This document shows positions 8,288 through 14,190 of a stretch of DNA of 22,569 nucleotides, piece after piece. The DNA is from Lachnoclostridium sp. UBA739 (GTDB taxonomy: Bacteria; Bacillota_A; Clostridia; Lachnospirales; Lachnospiraceae). Position numbers and translations under genes: made by a program. Below the pieces are notes generated by a model, which saw only the letters and a program-made list of their open reading frames with translations, did not search any database and was not told the origin of the DNA. The first letter of the stretch is position 1; every line of letters starts with the position of its first letter. Location: NCBI GenBank assembly GCA_002297865.1, contig DBKX01000182.1:1-22569 (forward strand), written 5' to 3'.

Positions 8288-8370
8288 TTGCACTTCCCCC
8301 ACATCTCATCATCTTTGTAAGTTTCTTCCAATATCGTGAACAAAGTTTCTTCGACACTCTCAATTCCCAT
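8284..8370 (-). CDS. Possible 28-residue small protein or leader peptide overlapping the amidase start
   Basis: A frame of 28 codons begins MGIESVEETL, continues with an acidic stretch and ends DDEMWGKCK. Its TGA overlaps the amidase ATG as ATGA, the usual geometry of translational coupling. The composition (acidic, one Trp, one Cys) is plausible for a small soluble peptide. Against it, the GAGGGG that could serve as ribosome binding site is only one base from the ATG. The frame is open further upstream to a TAA near 8430. Other frames of the same stretch are also open for 20 or more codons, so openness is weak evidence. It could be a leader peptide, the relic of a repeated element, or chance. 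I recognise no family. Confidence 0.3.
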   Translation of the reverse strand: MGIESVEETLFTILEETYKDDEMWGKCK

Positions 8371-8372
8371 GC

Positions 8373-8432
8373 CCCTCAATCGTGAGGGAGAAGACACTTT
8401 GCCTCGCCGAGCGGGTGTCGCTATACTTTAGC
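8373..8432. repeat. Cluster of short hairpins in the leader of the amidase gene
   Basis: Three inverted repeats follow one another. CCCTCA (8373-8378) and TGAGGG (8383-8388) have a 4-base loop. GACAC (8393-8397) and GTGTC (8415-8419) enclose an inner CTC/GAG pairing. GCTA (8420-8423) pairs with TAGC (8429-8432). The stretch is visibly more GC-rich than the DNA around it. It may be a structured 5' leader or a dispersed intergenic repeat; copies elsewhere would have to be looked for in the genome. Confidence 0.45.
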
Positions 8433-8480
8433 AACTATTTTCCTTACCTGCTCGTATGCATCCAGCTCCTGTTTTTTAGG

Positions 8481-8542
8481 GGCCTTTTTAACTTATAGGG
8501 AAGGACTACTCGCAAAGGACTTTCCTATAAGTTAAAAAAGCC
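8481..8542. repeat. Long imperfect inverted repeat next to the pyk terminator
   Basis: Bases 8481-8503 pair with 8520-8542 over 23 positions with one C-A mismatch and one G-U pair, around a 16-base loop. The core is TTTTTAACTTATAGG against its complement. Because the T tract belongs to one arm, it is not a simple terminator by itself. Its right arm (8533-8542) is also used by the pyk terminator stem and U tract, so the two structures cannot form together fully. Confidence 0.6.
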
Positions 8543-8575
8543 TGCCGCTAACTTTCGTTAATGCCGACAGGCTTT
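8533..8575 (-). terminator. Rho-independent terminator of pyk
   Basis: On the minus strand AAAGCCTGTCG is followed by a loop and by CGGCAGGCTTT, running into TTTTTT. The stem is 8537-8547 with 8565-8575 and has a single internal mismatch. It begins about 60 bases after the pyk stop codon and has the GC-rich stem plus U tract of a strong intrinsic terminator. Confidence 0.85.
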
Positions 8576-8636
8576 AAAGATAACTTCATTAATATTTAAT
8601 TATTCCACAAATAGTTATAAAAAACAAGCGTATTTT

Positions 8637-10058
8637 TTATTCGCTCACTTTCTGAACCTTAATCATGTTTGTAGAACCTTCAACACCTAAAGGAACACCA
8701 GCTGTAATAACAGCAATATCACCATCTATTAAATGTCCAGCACTCTTAGCTTGTTCAAGTGCATGGTTAAATAACTCAAAAGTATCTTCTTTCTTTTCAA
8801 TCTTAATCGGAATAACACCCCAAGCTAAGTTTAACTGACGTAATACTTGTTCGTTTACTGAACAGCCTAAAATTGGGCTAGCTGGGCGGTATTTTGATAC
8901 ACGTCTTGCAGTAGAACCTGACATTGTTACAGAAACGATTGCTTCTGCATTTAAGTCATGTGCTGTCATAACTGTTGCATGAGAAATAGCTTCTCTAACT
9001 GTTGCGTATTCTTTAGAACCCATAAAGTTAAAACGTTTTTTATAATCGATGTCCTGTTCTGTTCTAGCAGCAATTTTAGCCATCATAGTAACCGCTTCTA
9101 CTGGATATTTTCCGGCAGCTGTTTCACCAGATAACATGATTGCACCAGTACCATCGTAAATAGCGTTTGCAACGTCAGAGATTTCTGCACGAGTTGGTCT
9201 AGGATTCTTCATCATAGAATCGAGCATCTGAGTTGCAGTGATAACCTGTTTTCCAGCTTTGTACATTTTCTTAATAATCATCTTCTGGATAACTGGTACT
9301 TCTTCACCTGGGATTTCAACACCCATATCACCACGGGCAATCATAATTCCATCAGAAGCTTCGATAATTTCATCAATGTTATCAACGCCTTCTTTATTTT
9401 CTATCTTGGAAATAATACGAATTGCATTACCATTGTTTTCACTTAAGACTTTTCTAACTTCAAATACATCTGCAGCTGTTCTTACGAAAGACGCTGCTAC
9501 AAAATCATAACCTTTTTTACAAGCGAAAATGATATCTTCTCTATCTTTTTCACTTAAATAAGGCATGCTTAATCTTGTGTCTGGTACGTTAACACCTTTT
9601 TTATTTGATACAGGTCCTTCATTTAATACCTTACAAACGATGTCTGTTTCTGTTTTTTCTTCTACGATCATTTCAATTAAACCGTCATCGATAAGAATAC
9701 GTGTTCCAATTGTAACGTCGCTTGGTAAACCTTTATAACTGATAGAAACAATGTCCTTTGTTCCTGCTAATTCACGAGTAGTTAATGTAAATGTTTGTCC
9801 TTTTTCAAGATACTCTTTCCCATTCGTGAAATCTCTTAATCTGATTTCTGGTCCTTTTGTATCTAAAAGTGCTGCAATTGGACGTCCAACTTCTTCACGT
9901 ACTCTGCAAAGTGCATCAAATCTTCCACCATGCTCTTCATAACTACCATGTGAAAAATTGAATCGTGCAACATCCATTCCTGCTTCGGCAATTTGCTTTA
10001 ACACTCCTGGTTGATCTGTAGCTGGTCCTAGGGTACAAATAATTTTTGTTTTTCTCAT
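8637..10058 (-). CDS. pyk: Pyruvate kinase
   Basis: Converts phosphoenolpyruvate and ADP to pyruvate and ATP, the last step of glycolysis. The 473-residue protein has the (beta/alpha)8 barrel with substrate-binding Arg32, Asn34, Ser36 and His37 in ARFNFSHGS. A small B domain sits at about 71-167, the catalytic Lys218 is in ISKIENKEG, and metal ligands are Glu220 and Asp244 (ARGDMGVEIP). The signature ATQMLDSMMKNPRPTRAE (275-292) and SGETAAGKYPVEAV follow. The DTKGPE motif has Glu71, the residue found in potassium-dependent enzymes. The C-terminal regulatory domain runs from about 350 to the end. The extra PEP-utiliser domain found in Bacillus enzymes (about 585 residues) is missing. AAAGG lies 9 bases before the ATG. 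The gene is monocistronic by its signals: its own promoter upstream and a strong terminator downstream. Confidence 0.97.
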   Translation of the reverse strand: MRKTKIICTLGPATDQPGVLKQIAEAGMDVARFNFSHGSYEEHGGRFDALCRVREEVGRPIAALLDTKGPEIRLRDFTNGKEYLEKGQTFTLTTRELAGTKDIVSISYKGLPSDVTIGTRILIDDGLIEMIVEEKTETDIVCKVLNEGPVSNKKGVNVPDTRLSMPYLSEKDREDIIFACKKGYDFVAASFVRTAADVFEVRKVLSENNGNAIRIISKIENKEGVDNIDEIIEASDGIMIARGDMGVEIPGEEVPVIQKMIIKKMYKAGKQVITATQMLDSMMKNPRPTRAEISDVANAIYDGTGAIMLSGETAAGKYPVEAVTMMAKIAARTEQDIDYKKRFNFMGSKEYATVREAISHATVMTAHDLNAEAIVSVTMSGSTARRVSKYRPASPILGCSVNEQVLRQLNLAWGVIPIKIEKKEDTFELFNHALEQAKSAGHLIDGDIAVITAGVPLGVEGSTNMIKVQKVSE

Positions 10059-10209
10059 TGACTTCTGCCTTTCTTTCTAGTATTTAAATATAAATAAACA
10101 GCACGTTATAAGATAATTTTGCCCCCATATTAAGCTTTTTATTTTCCAAATCCATAATTACAAATTACTTCTAGTGAATACACTCCCTTGTTTTGTGCTT
10201 ATTTGCTTA

Positions 10210-10238
10210 ATTATATCAGGCGTTATGCGTTTTTTCAA
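10210..10238 (-). promoter_or_regulatory. Strong sigma-A promoter of pyk, with a long leader
   Basis: On the minus strand TTGAAA (10233-10238) and TATAAT (10210-10215) are separated by 17 bases. TGA precedes the -10 box, giving the extended form TGnTATAAT. This nearly perfect promoter puts the start near 10203 and leaves an untranslated leader of about 145 nucleotides before pyk. In that leader I see only a small AGTG/CACT hairpin and the ribosome binding site, with no recognised riboswitch. Confidence 0.85.
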
Positions 10239-10249
10239 TATGTTTTATC

Positions 10250-10270
10250 AAAAAATCTTTTACGAAAAGA
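10250..10270 (-). terminator. Weak candidate terminator of the ABC gene set
   Basis: Directly after the TAG at 10271-10273, the minus strand reads TCTTTT, CGT, AAAAGA, TTTTTT: a 6-bp stem (10265-10270 with 10256-10261), a 3-base loop and a U tract. The stem has only one G-C pair, so termination may be incomplete and some readthrough into pyk is possible. Confidence 0.4.
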
Positions 10271-10690
10271 CTACAATTTTCTTTCCGTAACAACAAATTT
10301 TATCTTTCCTTCCGTTTCCTTATTAATGCTCATTTGAATATTAGCATCACCTTCCATATCGCTCTGTAACTTACATGATTCTTCCAGAGGCTTATCATTG
10401 CTGACTTCTTTCTCCCACAAATTTTTCTCCCCTGCATCTTTTACATCCAGCTTGCAAGTTCCTGTGCTTAATGTTACTTCCCAATCAAACTGATAAACGT
10501 ATCCTTTTTTCATCGCAACCTTTTCTTTAATACAGTTATATTTTTCTTCATATTCTTCCTTAAAAAGATTGTACTGAATATTCAATACTTCTTTTTCTTC
10601 ATTCTTGTTTTGATTTTTAATAAAAACTGCAACTCCTGTTATAATACCAAGAATAACAATTATGCCAATAAATAAACGTTTTTTATTCAT
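10271..10690 (-). CDS. Small membrane-anchored extracellular protein of the ABC gene set, unknown family
   Basis: This 139-residue protein has a basic start (MNKKR) and one hydrophobic helix at about 6-24 without a lipobox, so it is probably a signal anchor. The rest is charged and outside the membrane: a predicted helical, Glu/Lys-rich stretch (30-60), then a region of alternating polar and hydrophobic residues (63-139) that looks like a small beta-sandwich. Three cysteines (53, 79, 106) are all on the predicted outer side. Its ATG overlaps the stop of the ATPase gene by four bases (ATGA), and GGAGG sits upstream, so it is almost certainly co-expressed with the transporter. I do not recognise the family. 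An accessory subunit, immunity protein or substrate-binding partner are all possible, and none is shown by the sequence. Confidence 0.85.
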   Translation of the reverse strand: MNKKRLFIGIIVILGIITGVAVFIKNQNKNEEKEVLNIQYNLFKEEYEEKYNCIKEKVAMKKGYVYQFDWEVTLSTGTCKLDVKDAGEKNLWEKEVSNDKPLEESCKLQSDMEGDANIQMSINKETEGKIKFVVTERKL

Positions 10691-11361
10691 TTTTTTACAT
10701 CCTCCACGATCTTTCCATCCGATAAAGTTATAATACGCTTTGTTTTACGTGCCACCTTTTCATCATGAGTTACTATAATAATTGTTTTTCCTGCATCGTT
10801 TATCTGTTTAAAAATCTCCATTAAGTCATCGCCATTTTTTTTATCTAATGCCCCAGTTGGCTCATCTGCTAAAATAATACCGTTACTACTTGCTAATGCT
10901 CTTGCCAATGCAACTCTTTGCTGCTGTCCGCCTGAAATATGAATCGGCAGTTTTTCTTTCAAATCAGATATTCCCAACATTTCCAGTTTTTCCAGTATAA
11001 TTTTCTTTCGTTCACTGCGTCTCATGTTTTTCGCTAATAACGGAAGTTCAACATTTTCGTATACAGAACAATGTTTCATTAATGCAAAATGCTGAAAAAC
11101 AAAACTTATCTTTTCCTTTCTTACGGAATGCAATTGTATCATTTTCATATTATGTACTTGAATTTCATCTAAATTATATTCGCCTGATGTAAGAGTATCC
11201 ATACAACCAATAATATTAAGTAATGTAGATTTGCCAGACCCAGAAGCTCCCATTATTGCAACATATTCCCCATCCTCAATTTTTAATGAAACCTGATCCA
11301 AAGCCTTTGTTTCACAATTACCACTTTTATATATTTTGCATATATTATTTAAACAAATCAT
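10687..11361 (-). CDS. ABC transporter ATPase, MacB/LolD (FtsE-like) type
   Basis: This 224-residue nucleotide-binding subunit powers the two FtsX-like permeases encoded just upstream. All motifs are intact: Walker A GASGSGKS (38-45), Q-loop Gln90 (VFQHF), signature ISGGQQQR (142-149), Walker B IILADEP (162-168), D-loop ALD (171-173) and H-loop His199 (IVTHDE). Length and the SGGQQQRVALARAL wording match the MacB/LolD/SalX group. In Firmicutes that group handles lipoproteins, antimicrobial peptides or envelope signalling and mostly does not import solutes. The ATG shares one base with the TAA of the permease (TAATG) and GGAGG lies 9 bases away, so translation is coupled. The downstream small protein overlaps it by four bases. 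Confidence 0.95.
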   Translation of the reverse strand: MICLNNICKIYKSGNCETKALDQVSLKIEDGEYVAIMGASGSGKSTLLNIIGCMDTLTSGEYNLDEIQVHNMKMIQLHSVRKEKISFVFQHFALMKHCSVYENVELPLLAKNMRRSERKKIILEKLEMLGISDLKEKLPIHISGGQQQRVALARALASSNGIILADEPTGALDKKNGDDLMEIFKQINDAGKTIIIVTHDEKVARKTKRIITLSDGKIVEDVKK

Positions 11362-12647
11362 TACTCATTCCCTCCAATCAATTCAACAGGCTTCATCCGT
11401 CTTAATATTAGAATTGGCAATATACTTGCAATCACAGTTATCATAAATGCAATGAAAACGATAAATGGCAAGGTCAATCTAAAGTGTATGCGTCTTAATA
11501 AAATTGAAAAAGCTCCATATCTGCTTTTTAAAATCAAATATGTTCTTAGTAAATATGCAATGCATACTGATACAAACATCATATAACCGTTCTCAAAAAG
11601 CACTTTTAATGATATATCTCTGCCAGACAAACCCTTTGCATACATAATTCCATACTCTGACTTTTCTAACAAAATAGACACTAATGTTGCTGAAGAAATT
11701 GATATTACACTAAACAGAATAAAAATAACCGCCATAAAAATTGAGGTATCCAGATTCTTTTCATAGGACTGGGCATACTCATCCAAAACGTCTTTCATAG
11801 GTATCGCACTAACTGACACTCCTAGCTCCTTGGCTTTTTCTGCAATACTGCCCTTTATCAAAGTCTTGTCTGCATCCTTTTCAAGCAAAATATAGGAAGA
11901 TGATATAGTACATAATGTTGTCATAATATCTTTGCTTTGTCGAATCTCATCTTGTGTCCTGCAAACTATCATTTTGTAGTTCAAACAAACTGTATCACTG
12001 CCTATAGCATCCACATCTCCATACCATCTTTCTCCCTTTTTTAAGATTCCAGTAACCTGATACTTTTTGTTTGTCTCTTTGTTTGTCAAAACTGTCCCCA
12101 CTGGAGCTACTTCTCTATAGCTATATCCCACTAAGACTGGAGTAACTCCATTCTTTATTTGATTTTGAAAATCTTTTTTCCCTTTCAGCAGTTCCAAATT
12201 GCATAATTGCTCTAAACCTGGTGTCACATAAACAGCGTCTGTTACTCCTAGCTTTTCCATTTTGAATGTATTTTTGAACCCAACTCTATTCACATCCATA
12301 TAGTCCTTATTCTTTTCTAATTCCTGAAAGTACACACTTGTTTCATCATAACTTCCAGCTGCCCTGACTCCATCTATATGAGTAATAGAATCTACCAATT
12401 CATTTATGCTTTTTACATATTGTTCTGTTTCTTCTGTATAATTAATTCGTAGCATTAATGTTCTTTCCTGTCCGTATTGCAGCATATTCCCTAATTCCAT
12501 ATTATGATAAACATAACGAAACATATTTGTTGCCATTTGGTCTACCAAGAAAATGGAACACATACAAACTAAACAAACAAGATAAATCTTCCATCTCACT
12601 TTACTCATGGAACGAATTGTAATTAAAATAACATTTCTTATCTTCAT
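11361..12647 (-). CDS. FtsX/MacB-type ABC transporter permease (second permease)
   Basis: This 428-residue protein has the four-helix FtsX layout: a first transmembrane helix at about 20-37, a large extracellular domain (about 40-300, four cysteines), then helices at about 302-326, 350-370 and 391-415. It ends MKPVELIGGNE, close to the conserved Pro-x-x-x-(L/I) tail of MacB-like permeases. The segment EKSEYGIMYAKGLSGRDI after helix 2 corresponds to the usual cytoplasmic coupling loop that touches the ATPase. It is longer than the neighbouring permease and clearly divergent from it, so the pair probably works as a heterodimer. AAGGAG lies about 13 bases before the ATG, overlapping the end of the previous gene, 9 bases away. 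Confidence 0.9.
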   Translation of the reverse strand: MKIRNVILITIRSMSKVRWKIYLVCLVCMCSIFLVDQMATNMFRYVYHNMELGNMLQYGQERTLMLRINYTEETEQYVKSINELVDSITHIDGVRAAGSYDETSVYFQELEKNKDYMDVNRVGFKNTFKMEKLGVTDAVYVTPGLEQLCNLELLKGKKDFQNQIKNGVTPVLVGYSYREVAPVGTVLTNKETNKKYQVTGILKKGERWYGDVDAIGSDTVCLNYKMIVCRTQDEIRQSKDIMTTLCTISSSYILLEKDADKTLIKGSIAEKAKELGVSVSAIPMKDVLDEYAQSYEKNLDTSIFMAVIFILFSVISISSATLVSILLEKSEYGIMYAKGLSGRDISLKVLFENGYMMFVSVCIAYLLRTYLILKSRYGAFSILLRRIHFRLTLPFIVFIAFMITVIASILPILILRRMKPVELIGGNE

Positions 12648-12656
12648 ACTCTTCTC

Positions 12657-13751
12657 TTAACTCCTTCCCGATTTAATCGCCTGGGCTGGAGCAATTCGAA
12701 TAATCTGCCAGACTGGAAATAGTATTATAATAACAGTTGTTACGATGGTAAATACAACCATTAATAAAATCTCTTTTATATCAGCCTTAATAACATACCC
12801 ACTTGCATATCCAATTATTTTTGAGATACCCAATTGCACAAAATAGCATGCAGTTCCTGCAAGCACACAATTAATCAGCATTTCTCTAAAAATATCTTTT
12901 ACGAGTTTAAAATTACTAAATCCAAAAGCTTTTTTTATAGCGACTTCTACTCTACGCTGTTCGATCCAGAATTCTGATATAATCACACAATTAGCAATAC
13001 TAAATAAGTAAATAAATAAGACAACACTAGCCTCTGTATTATTCATTGCATAGGAAAGTGCATCTACATTATTATCTCTTTGATAAGCTGCAATTTCAAT
13101 TGCAGGTGATTTCCGTATTAAATTTTCTTTTATTTCTTTATATGCCTCATATGTATTTTCCGATTCACTATTCATAACCAATTTAAAACTGTTCATTTCT
13201 AAAATATGCTTTACCATTTTTGAATCAAGACATTCACCGTAAACCATGATGTTTGCATTGCTATCCATATTCCTTATAATTCCTACTACCTCATACTCTG
13301 CACCACTTAAATTTATGTACTCTTTTCCATCCTTATCTACAACATACTCCTGTAAGTTACTCCTAATTGCCAACACTGGCTTTCCTTCTTCTATTTCATC
13401 AGCATTTGGCATTCTTCCCTGTTCCATTGCTAATCTAGGTTTCACTTTTTCTTGCATGACAACATCAATCCGTACATTTCCTTCTACACCATCTACATAT
13501 CCTTCTGATACAATATTTATATTCACCTTTTGTTTTGACTTTAACATATTAAAATCCATTTTGGCATTGTCAAGATTATCAATCATTACTTCCGTTGTTT
13601 CTAAATACTGCATCTTACGATTCTCTTTTGTATCTTTCGTTACTTGCTTGTAAATAGTTAACCCATCAAATAACATTAAAAATGCAATGATTAATCCAAC
13701 AATTAAATATACAGTAGATAATGGGTAACGGAAAACTTTTTTTATTTTCAT
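12657..13751 (-). CDS. FtsX/MacB-type ABC transporter permease (first permease)
   Basis: This 364-residue integral membrane protein has helix 1 at about 13-31, an extracellular domain at about 35-240, and helices at about 242-262, 289-309 and 327-349. It ends APAQAIKSGRS, matching the FtsX family tail. The coupling loop EQRRVEVAIKKAFGFSN (264-280) is the clearest family mark and is cytoplasmic, next to the ATPase. The extracellular domain has a single cysteine. No good Shine-Dalgarno site is visible before the ATG, and the 32-base gap to the upstream four-cysteine protein holds only an AT-rich stretch, so translation may depend on that upstream gene. With the next permease and the ATPase it forms one transporter. 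The substrate is unknown. Confidence 0.9.
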   Translation of the reverse strand: MKIKKVFRYPLSTVYLIVGLIIAFLMLFDGLTIYKQVTKDTKENRKMQYLETTEVMIDNLDNAKMDFNMLKSKQKVNINIVSEGYVDGVEGNVRIDVVMQEKVKPRLAMEQGRMPNADEIEEGKPVLAIRSNLQEYVVDKDGKEYINLSGAEYEVVGIIRNMDSNANIMVYGECLDSKMVKHILEMNSFKLVMNSESENTYEAYKEIKENLIRKSPAIEIAAYQRDNNVDALSYAMNNTEASVVLFIYLFSIANCVIISEFWIEQRRVEVAIKKAFGFSNFKLVKDIFREMLINCVLAGTACYFVQLGISKIIGYASGYVIKADIKEILLMVVFTIVTTVIIILFPVWQIIRIAPAQAIKSGRS

Positions 13752-13783
13752 TAGTTAATATGTTCTAATCTATTTCTTTTTTA

Positions 13784-14182
13784 TTAGTCAACTTCTTTTA
13801 AAGCTTTTACTGCATATTCGGTTGTATGTGATTTGTTATCAATGGAATGACGACTTTGATAACAATAAACGTCACTATAAGAATAAACACATTGTGCATA
13901 AGATGAGTCGCTGTCATATTTACTCATAGAACAGCTGCTTTTTGTTTTCCATAACTCTAATCTTACTGCTACTGGATAACTTCCACTTGACTTATCTGTA
14001 GTAGCTGTTGCATCATCTGAACCAAAAATCTGCCAATTGAATGAACAGTCCAAGTCTGCTGATGCTGATGTATCCTTGTAACTTAAACTAGATGATGCTG
14101 CTGATGCTGTTAAAGAACCTGCAGCTAACATTAATAAAAACAGGGACTCCCCCACGAACATTCCACGTAGGACAGTCCCCAT
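13784..14182 (-). CDS. Small secreted four-cysteine protein, unknown family, with an altered start
   Basis: The 132-residue frame opens MGTVLRGMFVGES, then a hydrophobic stretch (13-22) and SLTASAAS, a normal Sec cleavage region near residue 29. The mature part is about 103 residues, rich in Ser, Tyr and Asp, with Cys46, 84, 98 and 107, which could form two disulfides. Residues 70-130 alternate in a way that suggests beta strands. The first 13 residues are encoded by a palindromic element (14143-14179), and the usual Lys-rich start of a signal peptide is missing. The original start and ribosome site may therefore have been lost. Other possible starts are ATGs at 14161 and 14131. The frame begins 8 bases after the giant gene and is followed by the transporter genes. 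A secreted peptide or bacteriocin-like substrate of the transporter is a guess from this context. Confidence 0.65.
   Translation of the reverse strand: MGTVLRGMFVGESLFLLMLAAGSLTASAASSSLSYKDTSASADLDCSFNWQIFGSDDATATTDKSSGSYPVAVRLELWKTKSSCSMSKYDSDSSYAQCVYSYSDVYCYQSRHSIDNKSHTTEYAVKALKEVD
14143..14179. repeat. REP-like imperfect palindrome between the giant gene and the small secreted protein
   Basis: GGGACT (14143-14148) and AGTCCC (14174-14179) bound a symmetric 37-base element in which 11 of 14 positions pair, with mismatches at the same depth on both arms and a 9-base loop. GGGACTGTCC-type palindromes of this kind recur between genes in many Firmicutes and resemble the REP elements mobilised by RAYT/IS200-like transposases (family knowledge). 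Only one copy is in this window. It supplies the first codons of the small secreted protein. Confidence 0.7.
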
Positions 14183-14190
14183 TTTCTAAT

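Noticed and set aside
8371..8480. Sigma-A promoter for the amidase (for example TTGTTC with TACAAA at 18 bases inside the short frame)
   Set aside because: Both boxes match poorly and no better pair is visible; reported only as an absence that matters for the pyk terminator finding.
13246..13653. A 135-codon plus-strand frame opposite the first FtsX permease
   Set aside because: It is antisense to an intact family member and its Ser/Phe/Thr-rich translation shows no domain.
13752..13783. Terminator between the secreted protein and the permease gene (CTAAT/ATTAG arms)
   Set aside because: The stem is five A-T-rich pairs with no following U tract in the direction of transcription, too weak to call.
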